Source: Hippasteria phrygiana (taxonomy: Eukaryota; Echinodermata; Asteroidea; Valvatida; Goniasteridae). Taken from it: a stretch of DNA of 64,000 bases. The stretch spans positions 1 to 64,000 of the forward strand of contig JAZGUH010000143.1 in NCBI GenBank assembly GCA_037893225.1. Reading direction: 5' to 3'. Shown one piece after another: positions 22,608-30,962 of this stretch (the first letter of the stretch is position 1; each line of letters opens with the position of its first letter). The position numbers were made by a program, and so were the translations under genes. Under the pieces are notes generated by a model. It was not told the DNA's origin, did no database searches, and worked only from the letters and a program-made list of their open reading frames with translations.

Positions 22608-23873
22608 CAGACATGCCAACTTTGAAAATCCAAAAACTGTATTCTGACAACCTAAAAACTGTATTTTTTTCAAAAAAACTGTATTTTCAAAAACGGTCAT
22701 TGTACACTCACATAATGGTGCATAACAATGCAGGTACGTATACATACAAAAAGCAATTTTACTGGCTGCAATACCAGTGTAGGACTTAAGCATACTCAGT
22801 CATCAAGTGCATGATGTTTACAATAATATACCCTATTATAATTCATTCCATCATGAACTATTGCTTGCACTTTTAGCTCCAAGTATCACTTACATTAATT
22901 GTCTATGGTTTTCTAGTAGTGTTGGTGGTGGTACTGTTATACAATGCAGTTGCCTTTTTGCACTTTGAAAGATATGGCGGCTCATGTTAAGGGTTAATCC
23001 TTACTCCGATCAACTGTATGTAATGTGTACATGTACACATTACATACAGGCAAGCATTGGGGCGGAGTAACATTTGCATAAATTTAAATATTCATGTTAA
23101 CCATTGCATTGAATCGCTGGTAAACAAACTGTTCGACCATCTGTCTGCGCATTCGCCTAGTACCAGCCACTTTACTCAGAAAGCGGGCATGCCGCGCTAG
23201 CGCCTACGGTCGATCTGGGGAAACTTGTTGACGTCCACGAGCTATAAGCTTGTAGGCCAATTCAACTGAACAACGAAACAGCCGACCGTGGCGCGGCGGC
23301 GCAATGTACATGTATATAGAATAAATGTAGGCTTCTTTGCAGAGTCGCACGATATCTTTCATGGAGTCGGCAAGTCATCACAAAGTGGATCACAAACGGC
23401 AATGTACCCGCAAAGTTTGGAGGGGGGAAAATTCGCGTGCCGCTGGGGGTACTGGAGTGCATTGTTATCAACGAAAACGATGACTCATGATTTATGGTGC
23501 CGACTCGACCCGGAAATTGTGTTCGAATATAATGGATAGTTCACGGGTTTATTCTTTAAGTGTTGGAGAATAAGACGCCCAGAATATATGCCTCAGCAAC
23601 ATTTTTCGCGGTGAAAATAATGTATACGCCGCGGCCAATATTCCAGAAATTACGGTATACGCATGATGTATACATACAGTCCAGACATCGTATTCGGGCT
23701 AGAAAAAGTTCGAGGTACTTTCAAATTCTCCGCTTGCAGTCGTTTTACGGCATTTTTAAATTTATTTTTCAAGACGGACAAGATTCGTATTTTTTAGGTT
23801 CAAAATCGTATTCCCGTATTTTCAAGGATTTCCCGTACGAAATACGGCAAAATCGTACTACTTGGCATGTCTG
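22608..23873. mobile_element. 1.27 kb TIR element, CAGACATGCCAA ends, TGGTTA duplication
   Basis: CAGACATGCCAA at 22608 is exactly inverted at 23862-23873. TGGTTA directly precedes the left end (22602-22607) and directly follows the right end (23874-23879), as a 6-bp target duplication would. Next to both ends are CTGTATTTT / CCGTATTTT-type repeats in opposite orientation. No transposase is seen, so it is non-autonomous. The superfamily is uncertain. Confidence 0.55.
23014..23049. repeat. Perfect 36-bp palindrome
   Basis: CTGTATGTAATGTGTACA followed directly by its exact complement, with TGTACA at the centre. Outside it, TTACTCCG (23001-23008) is matched by CGGAGTAA (23063-23070). Confidence 0.85.
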
Positions 23874-23909
23874 TGGTTAACTATAGTCCTTGATCGAACT
23901 TGCTCCTGG

Positions 23910-24896
23910 TTCCGGGGATAGACATTCTCGTTCGCGAGGCATATTAAAATTAAAGAAAGGCGTGACATGAGGCAAAATACATGTACATGTAGTATGAAGC
24001 AAAATCTGTTTTATTTCGTTTCAAAATTGTTGGAAAGTAAAAGGTCGGAACTTCAAAAGTCAACTTGTCAAGGTCGGAGATTCTATAAAATGTCGGAACT
24101 GAATTTCAAAGTCAAATTTTCTAAGTCCCAAAGTCGGAATTCCGCCAAAAGTCGGAAGAATCTTATCCCTGGTTTAAACTAGACTATGTACATGTATTTC
24201 CAGTGATTGTCGGCGGACAATCACTGGAAATTGATTTAAAAGAATCCACTTTTCCTGAAAATGACAGCTCACACAGGATGCTTGATGAGACTATTATTTA
24301 CAAATGTACATGTACTTACAGTTATGTATGTATTTCATGATAATTTGGTAGTTTGGTTTTTTGATGATTGCAAATGTTGTATATTACCTTTAAAATGCTC
24401 AGTGTAGAGATTGTTTGGTATAGTGAATAATGAAATAACAAAAAACGAAGCCAAAGAGGACGTTCGCTATAGCCAAATGTTCACTATAGAGGTGCTTGTT
24501 ATACAAATGTACATGTACATTGTACATGTAGCTACATGTACATGTAAGTTCTACTGCATTAAACTGCATGTACACCCATCAACACTCAGCTACATTGTAC
24601 ATTGTAACAGCTAGTGGTCCAGGATATAAACAATCCAAAGCCAATGATACCATCTGGATAAGGGCTTGGACAGAGATGATAGATTTGGCAAGGTCTCATC
24701 TTGCATATCTTGCATGTCTTGCCTACATGTATACAGCTGAACCCCCAAGAGGACTGAAGGACTGGGGGAGAGAGAAGCTGGGATGGGGGTTGTGCTTATC
24801 AACAAAAATCCACTTCAAATGCCATCAATATTTGAAGAGGTGGCTGTCACCTGCACATCAAGCTTATTTGATTCTTGGTGCAGGGAAAGGAACATT
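23910..24896. other. Non-coding stretch with hairpin and TACATG clusters
   Basis: No gene is supported. Clusters of TACATGTA lie at 23979-23990, 24305-24316 and 24508-24546. Confidence 0.45.
24197..24230. repeat. Perfect hairpin, 15-bp stem, 4-base loop
   Basis: TTTCCAGTGATTGTC, loop GGCG, then GACAATCACTGGAAA. It is related to the imperfect hairpin at 8538-8581, which starts TTTCCAGCGATTGTC. Confidence 0.75.
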
Positions 24897-25072
24897 TTAA
24901 CCGTTTGTGTCCGGGTGTTATGGGGCACCGGGGTGCCATGCCAGCTTGTGCAGCCCGGCGTAACACACACAATAACCCAACAAAGGAATGAAAATGCAGC
25001 TGCAGCCGTCAACCAGCCAGGTGATAATTTTCAAATAGCGGCTATACACATCAACCAGGTTCAATGGGTTAA
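24897..25072. mobile_element. TTAA-bounded MITE-like repeat
   Basis: TTAA at 24897-24900 followed by CCGTTTGTGTCCGGG; the right side reads CAGGTTCAATGGG before TTAA at 25069-25072. The ends are only loosely inverted. The right half is shared with 1-109. TTAA flanks are typical of piggyBac- and Kolobok-type elements, but no transposase is present. Confidence 0.4.
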
Positions 25073-27183
25073 GAGATTGTGAGTGCACTTTTTGTTATAT
25101 CATACTGAAAACCCTCAGTTAACACAAATTCCACAGCCTATCAATTGTACCAATATGAGCTAGGGCTGTGCCAATTATACAAATATTCGATCGATTATCA
25201 CATATTCAAATATTTATTTATATATAAATATTCGAAGGTGAAATGTAAAGTAATATAAGAGAGGGAAAAAGTTCAATTTAAAAACAAAAACACCCATGAC
25301 TTCATGACTGGTTCCTGTCCAAATAACTGTATGACAGCAGGCTATCTACGGCCAGCCATCAATGTTGACTTTTAGCGGACTCTAAGCCACCTGATGAGCT
25401 CGGCAGGCTAATTTACATGTCAATGGAACTGCTTAACAATAGGCCTTTTTCTTATTATGAATAAAGTGCAGTCGGCCGAGTCAGCAGAGTACGCTGATTG
25501 TATACTTTAGATATTCAGAACATTTAGGTTTTGCATCTTATCCCAGATTTACTGACAGCTTGTCCATTATTATAAACTTCTATATACATGTGTACATGTA
25601 TATACATGTGTACATGTATATACATGTACATGTAAACCAGAAAAATGTTTTTCTCTCCTAGTTTTTCTGCTAGTTGTTGAATGACATATAGGCCTTATTT
25701 CTTATTATTATTTAGTATTAAAAAAATTATCCCCAACCGGAAGGAAAATGTTCACTGAAACTTCTAGACTTTTGTTACCACAAGATTCCAGCAGATGACG
25801 TAATCAAAGTGGAAGATCGCTGTCGGTATATTTGATGTCACCAGAGAATTTCCCTTGTTTTGTTTTTTTAAAGACAGACGATTTTTAATATGTGTAATGA
25901 AGCCTTCAGGATGACATTGAAAGTTACTTTATGGAAAACTAGTGTCCTTTTTCATCACCAATAATAAGATTTTGACATGTTCAGTTAGTAATATAATATG
26001 TTTTGTAAAATGATTGAAACGTTATGGAAAACATCATCAGACCCGACTCAGTCCCGGGAATTTTGTATTTTATAAATTCAGGGCTTTCTTTCCGTAAGGG
26101 ATTAATGTAATTGAAGGTATTCTGTTTCATTAAAAATTGTCTTCACAAGTTCGAAGAAATCACCCAATTAAAATATTGAAACAGTCATTGTGCCAAATTT
26201 AGTTGCCATGACAGTTATGTTGCTACTACAACATGGGCTTAAAAATGGCCGAACAACGTTAGTCTGTCATGTGATAAATATTCGCTGCATTATTAATAGA
26301 AAACGAAGCATTCGTTTTTCATCCACGTGAAATATCAAAACAGGAATAATCCTTCTAGATGTCAAAGCCACGGTAGCACCGTAGTAGGCTCATGCTGAGC
26401 TATGTTGTTGCAAAAGATGCTACACCGCCATGATGCATGACAGGCTGATGAAGATCAACTTGGACTGGTGACTGTGTGGGAAACTGGTGCAACAGTTCAA
26501 TGGACCCGGACTTTCTTGTTCTTGACAATAGATTTTCCATGACACTTCCAATTATTCTACTATTCCAATACTTTTCCGAAAGCTTCCGTTTTATTATCAA
26601 CATTTAAAAACCATACTTTTTATGATTTTGACGTCAACTTAACCTATAAAACTTACCTGAAACAGGACTTGAACAATTCTGATCATTCTATGTCGTTTAA
26701 TGCGTCAACATTATTTTTCATAAAAATCCAAGCTGATGTCCGATGTGATAAACAAAACACAGATTGCTAACAATTTAGACAATTTTGCAATGTAATAAAG
26801 GACATTTGATAGTTTTTCTTTCAATTTTGTCCAATCTACCCAAATTTCAAAGGTGTCTAGCAAAATGTGTCAACCTTTCCATGTGTACATTGTACACAGT
26901 AAACAGCCTTTGGCAACTCTAAGGGCGCGTCAAAGGGTCTGGGCCAGTTTGGCTCATAGCCAAGAATGAGTGTGGGAACTTGTACATTGTACCTATAGCG
27001 TATAACAGACCGGTCGGCCTGTAGGTCGTCATGACGACGAGATTACTCTACCAATAAGCTGATTCTCCAGAGGACCGCCCAAACACGTGGATTGGTTCAA
27101 TTCAACAGGACATGCATTAATAGCTCCATGGTAACAGTATCGCCTAGACAACCTCGTGACAGACAGTCGCATAACGATAATAC
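25073..27183. other. Non-coding stretch with a hAT-like end
   Basis: TAGGGCTGTGCCAATTATAC at 25161 followed by palindromic AAATATTCGATCGATTAT and ATAAATATTCGAAGG looks like one terminus of a hAT element. Similar AATATTCGA sequence occurs at 50065 and 54690. A TATACATGTG minisatellite lies at 25582-25634. No gene is supported. Confidence 0.4.
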
Positions 27184-27285
27184 AAATATTTTCAAAGTGA
27201 ACAAAGAAACTGGCAGGAGCAGGATTCAAACCTGCGACCTCCGAGTTACCATACCGGTGCTCTACCAACTGTCAGAAGTCATAAA
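27184..27285 (-). repeat. tRNA-derived SINE, copy C (inverted)
   Basis: Read on the minus strand: tRNA-like body with A-box remnant GTTGGTAGAGC and B box GGTTTGAATCC, then CTGCCAG and the tail TTTCTTTGTTCACTTTG. The leader between TGACTTCTGA and the A box is deleted. Confidence 0.7.
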
Positions 27286-27400
27286 GCCAGAATGCAGTGT
27301 AGCCAGGGACGAATTATAAGTTATTGAGTGATGCCCACAATGTCGCTTCCCAGGTTGTATCGTAAAATTGGGTGTGATCCCTGGCTATACGGCATTCTGG

Positions 27401-27640
27401 GTTTATGACTTCTTACTAGCGCCCACCCGAACAAAGATACTGACAATTTGGGAGACCGCCAACATAGGGCAAGATACATGTACATTGTAGCTCAGTTGGT
27501 AGAGCCAGTGCCGGTACGGTAACCTGGAGGTCGCAGGTTCGAGTCCCGCTCCTGCCAGTTTCTTTGTTCACTTTGAAAATGTATTCAAATTTACCTAGTC
27601 AGTTTCCCTTGTGGATTGTTTGATGGATAATAAAAATAGT
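27401..27640 (+). repeat. tRNA-derived SINE, copy D
   Basis: Leader TTTATGACTTCTTACTAGCG, GACAATTTGGGAGACCGCCA, a TACATGTACATT insertion, A box TAGCTCAGTTGGTAGAGC, B box GGTTCGAGTCC, CTGCCAG, and the full tail through GTGGATTGTTTGAT. It pairs with copy C head to head. Confidence 0.75.
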
Positions 27641-28399
27641 TACATTTAAATTGTACAAGGCAATTTGCTTAAATATTGTCCCCGATTTATCATTTTCAAT
27701 TTTTGTAAATAATGAATTTAGCTTTCTGCCTACATGTGGGTTCATACTTGTACATTTACACTATCAGCACCTAATTTTATATGGTTTATATCGTCGTACA
27801 AAAATTTCCTCCTGTCATTATGAAGCATGTAGCTTCTCATCTTGATTTTCTATTTGCAGTTTTGTCATTTTTGTATACATTTGTAGATCAATACTTCGTT
27901 ATTACATTTTTGTAATACACTGCAAATGTAGGCCTACTTTGGTTGTTCTTTTCTGCTAATAAAGGATAAACTGTTCATTACAACATATTAATTACAGCGT
28001 ATCACATTATTGTTTACCACTCTATTTTACCCAGGACTTGCGGTGTTTTTTTACCTTTTGTCGTGTATTTATTCCTGTTGTCTAAATGATATTTTCAAAT
28101 GAGTATGGAAATTAAAGTAACATTGAAAAGAATACTATGAGCATTGGGTGAATATCTTATTAATAGTCCTCTGGATTCTGTTTGTAATATTTAACAAAAT
28201 GTGTGCTTTCGTCTTAAAGGTAAGATATTTTGAAATCAATTAAGGCATTCTTGGGAAAAAATACACTGTCAATCAGTATAATCAATGATGGTAACATAAC
28301 CAACAAATTTACAGTCAACACATGAACACGACTTCGAAATAAAGTTGCATGTGTTGAAAAATCTAATCTTGGTTTTCTTCAATTTCACTCCTTTTCCAG
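27641..28399. other. AT-rich non-coding stretch
   Basis: No gene is supported. It may be intron upstream of the acceptor at 28399. Confidence 0.4.
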
Positions 28400-28572
28400 G
28401 CCATTTTGTAACATTCCGGGAATCCCTGACCAGACCTCGAGGACTTCCTGATGGTTGCATGCCCTCTGTCCGTGACGGCACCCATGGCCGGTGTCCCCAA
28501 CCTGGTTGCCGATTTATTATTACGTCAAAGAAGGCACGCAAAGATCACCACCTGAAAATCCATGCATTGTAG
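28400..28572 (+). CDS. Candidate terminal exon with a C2H2-like zinc finger
   Basis: A pyrimidine-rich acceptor (TTCACTCCTTTTCCAG) ends at 28399. The frame then reads about 57 residues to a TAG at 28570-28572. It contains CPQPGCRFIITSKKARKDHH then LKIHAL: C-x4-C-x12-H with a closing His, the spacing of a C2H2 finger. The preceding part (ESLTRPRGLPDGCMPSVRDG) is not recognised. Upstream exons are not visible. A host gene end and a fragment of a mobile element's finger protein are both possible. Confidence 0.4.
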
Positions 28573-29210
28573 GCCCATATTAACCATGCAACTACTCATT
28601 TCCAACACGGGACGTTGTCATTTACGTCAGTGTAGGCCAGCCATCATTTCTTTATGTGTTGAAAGCAACAGCAGATTTTAACAAAATGCAGGCCTCGACC
28701 TTAAGAACAAAATGGGCAGGCCACTTTGGCCTCAGTGATATAAAAATTTCAGAGGGCACCAAGGCCAAGTGAAGGGGCACCGAGGCCAACTTATTTTCAA
28801 GTATTTAATTCACTATTTGCAAAGTGCATTAGCCTATATGCAACATGTGCAGTGGGGATATAGTTTACATATTAGGAGACCATACTGAACTGGCATACGA
28901 CAGAAAATAGTTTTCAGTCATAATTGTAATTTTCACATCGTACATCAAAATTTGAAGGAGACATTGTCATTTATATTTGTAAAAAATATACAGCAAATTT
29001 AGATGATGTTGAGAAATAGAGGTGAAAATTAGCTTGCTATCCCGCATCGGCAAAAATCAAAACATGTAGAAAATTCACCGCATGAACTTGTAATCGGTGG
29101 ATTTCATGTTTTAAAGAAGTCATCAGTAACTTTAAAACGAGAATCACATTAAATTAATAACATGTAAAAACGTTTAAATCATTTTCATAGCTGCTTGCAT
29201 CCTGGAGAAT
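28573..29210. other. Non-coding stretch with a dispersed GGCACCAAGGCC repeat
   Basis: 28690-28800 (GGCCTCGACCTTAAG, GGCCACTTTGGCCTC, GGGCACCAAGGCCAA) matches 55828-55945, so this is an interspersed repeat. No gene is seen. Confidence 0.5.
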
Positions 29211-29383
29211 CCCCCCCCCCCCCCCACAGTAGTGTGGGACGAGTCTACTAGCGAATACTTACCCGTAGAGCCACTACCAATGCATATTTCCCTAGAGGGC
29301 GCAATACACTCGCTAAGATTTCACACAATAGCCTTCCCACCATGCCCCGCGGCACACCCGCCATGTTAGCTTCCTCTTTTCTC
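29211..29383. repeat. Left inverted terminal repeat of DIRS copy 2
   Basis: It starts with 15 C, ACAGTAGTGTGGGACGAG, then from 29259 (TTACCCGTAGAGCCACTACC) it is the reverse complement of 35130-35254. It includes TAGAGGGCGC and CATGTTAGCTTCCTCTTTTC. The outer 48 bp are not in the right repeat but are complementary to the first half of the internal region. Confidence 0.9.
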
Positions 29384-29436
29384 GAGCGATAGCAGGCAGA
29401 TGCGCATCGAGCCCTCTGTGGGGAGGAGGGCGGGAT

Positions 29437-29532
29437 GCTCTACGGGTAAGTATTCGCTAGTAGACTCGTCCCACACTACTGTGGGGGGGGAGTCTACAGC
29501 GCTCATCTTACCCGTAGAGCCACTACCAATGC
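29437..29532. repeat. Internal complementary region (ICR) of DIRS copy 2
   Basis: 29437-29490 is the reverse complement of the left tip (GGGTAAGTATTCGCTAGTAG, ending GTGGGGGGGG). 29491-29532 is the reverse complement of the right tip (AGTCTACAGCGCTCATCTTA, then CCCGTAGAGCC). The region therefore spells right end joined to left end, the junction of a circular element. In the DIRS1 model this region templates terminal completion and circle formation. Confidence 0.88.
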
Positions 29533-29708
29533 AGAGTAGCACCGCTTTTGGAGGTGGGAGTGAGATGCCACTGTGTGAGTCTAGGACACTCCATATAGAG
29601 GGGTATCACTGTTGGGAGAAATTGGTTAATGCAACAGTATACAACCCTCAGTTACCAGCGGAAGTCACATAAACACGAGATGTGAGCTGACTGGTGGAGC
29701 GAACCCGT

Positions 29709-30962
29709 CTACTGGAGTTGCTGAGAGGTAGATTGCGAGGCCTGCGAGGCCGCATCGCTCGCTACCCGCAACGCCGCTCTTCCAGCACGTCCCTCAGTCT
29801 GGAGGACGTCTCGCAGGTAGCAGGCTGTGAAAGTGTTCGACGTCTTCCAGCATGCTGCCTGGGTGATATCGGCCAAGGGAACCCCTTTGAAGAAGGCCCA
29901 TGACATCGCCACTGCTCTGACGTCGTGAGCATGCACTTCAGAGCAGGCAGATGATGTATCCGGCCAGGTCTGTGAAGCCGTCCGAATAGCAGTCACAATC
30001 CAGCGCGTGATGGTGCTCTGTGAGGTTGGACGATATGGAGGGGTGGAGGTGACGAACAGGCTCGTCGCCTTGCCCCGGATCAGTTGGGTCCTGTTGAGGT
30101 ACCACTTGAGTGTGCGAACAGGGCACCATGTCCTATCTTCCAGTACAGATGACTGCGAGCGCATGTCTGGTACGAAGATGTCTGGTGGAGCAAAGGACTC
30201 GGACTGGTTCTTCGTGAGAAAGGACGCATTTGGGACTAGACGTACCCCATTCGGTTCCCAGCGAATGTGGCCCGGATCAACAGATAGGGCATGTAGTTCG
30301 CTACGACGCCGTGACGTAGCCACCGCTAGCAAGAAAGCGAGCTTGACGGATAAGTCGAACAAGGTCGCCTGGCCCATTGGTTCGTAGGGGGCGCGTGATA
30401 GCGCCCCCAGAACGTTGGAGAGGTCCCAAGAAGGAAGGAGCTTACGAGTTGGTGGCCTCTCTAGAAACATTCCTCGAAGGATGTGACCCAGGGCATGGTT
30501 ACTGGTAATTGATGACCCGTCCGCGAAACCTTGATGGACGGCCGCAATAGCCGAACGGTAGTTCCGGATCGTGGCTACTGTGAGGCCCGAGTTGAACAGG
30601 TAAACAAAGAAGTCACCAATGTCGGTTATAGGTGAATTGACTGGATCAACCGAATTCCGTCCACACCATTTGTAGTAATGGCGTAGGCGGCTATTGTAGA
30701 CTTTCCTCGTGGAAGGTCTACGACTGCGTGCCGCGAATACGGCAGCGTCCTGCGAAAGGCCCGCTGCTCGGAAGGAGCGTTGGACAATGTCCAGCACGTC
30801 AGGTGAAGATCCCCGGGTGCTGGGTGAATGAACCTCGAGCGAGGCTGAGACAGAATGTCCGGTCGAGGTGGAAGAATTAATGGTCGGTGCACCAAGAGCC
30901 GGATCAACCGGGGGAACCAGGGTTGACGTGGCCAAAACGGGGCGACAAGGAGAATCCTGCAT
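29709..30962 (-). CDS. DIRS tyrosine recombinase (integrase)
   Basis: About 417 residues counted from the Met at 30962; the frame is open back to 32681. It integrates the circular DNA copy by strand exchange. Visible order: SAM-like core-binding domain (residues 55-165, including RPSTRKVYNSRLRHYYKWC), then the catalytic domain with Arg in TSRRRSELHAL (218-220), Lys in SFLTKNQ (250), HDVR (346-349), Trp in ACWKTSN (372) and the nucleophile Tyr in TACYLRDV (382). A Ser/Gln-rich tail follows. The start is uncertain. The frame is the same as gag's, separated from it by one TGA stop, and it overlaps the RT frame by at least 330 bp. Confidence 0.85.
   Translation of the reverse strand: MQDSPCRPVLATSTLVPPVDPALGAPTINSSTSTGHSVSASLEVHSPSTRGSSPDVLDIVQRSFRAAGLSQDAAVFAARSRRPSTRKVYNSRLRHYYKWCGRNSVDPVNSPITDIGDFFVYLFNSGLTVATIRNYRSAIAAVHQGFADGSSITSNHALGHILRGMFLERPPTRKLLPSWDLSNVLGALSRAPYEPMGQATLFDLSVKLAFLLAVATSRRRSELHALSVDPGHIRWEPNGVRLVPNASFLTKNQSESFAPPDIFVPDMRSQSSVLEDRTWCPVRTLKWYLNRTQLIRGKATSLFVTSTPPYRPTSQSTITRWIVTAIRTASQTWPDTSSACSEVHAHDVRAVAMSWAFFKGVPLADITQAACWKTSNTFTACYLRDVLQTEGRAGRAALRVASDAASQASQSTSQQLQ

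Larger units (their letters stand above)
21884..23909. repeat. Large inverted-repeat structure with nested element and satellite
   Basis: The left arm at 21884-21920 (CCTGGAGCAAGTTCGATCAG, then TGGTTAACTA) is complementary with a few mismatches to the right arm at 23874-23909 (TAGTTAACCA read in reverse, then CTTGATCGAACTTGCTCC). Between the arms are the (GTACAT)n array and a separate TIR element (22608-23873). A further GTTCGATCAGAG at 22576 suggests a third, partial arm. Confidence 0.55.

Noticed and set aside
25391..25440. CTGATGAG as a hammerhead core on the plus strand
   Set aside because: No GAAA core at the right distance and no helices. Other CTGATGA sites (near 26445 plus, 26030 and 38985 minus) also fail.
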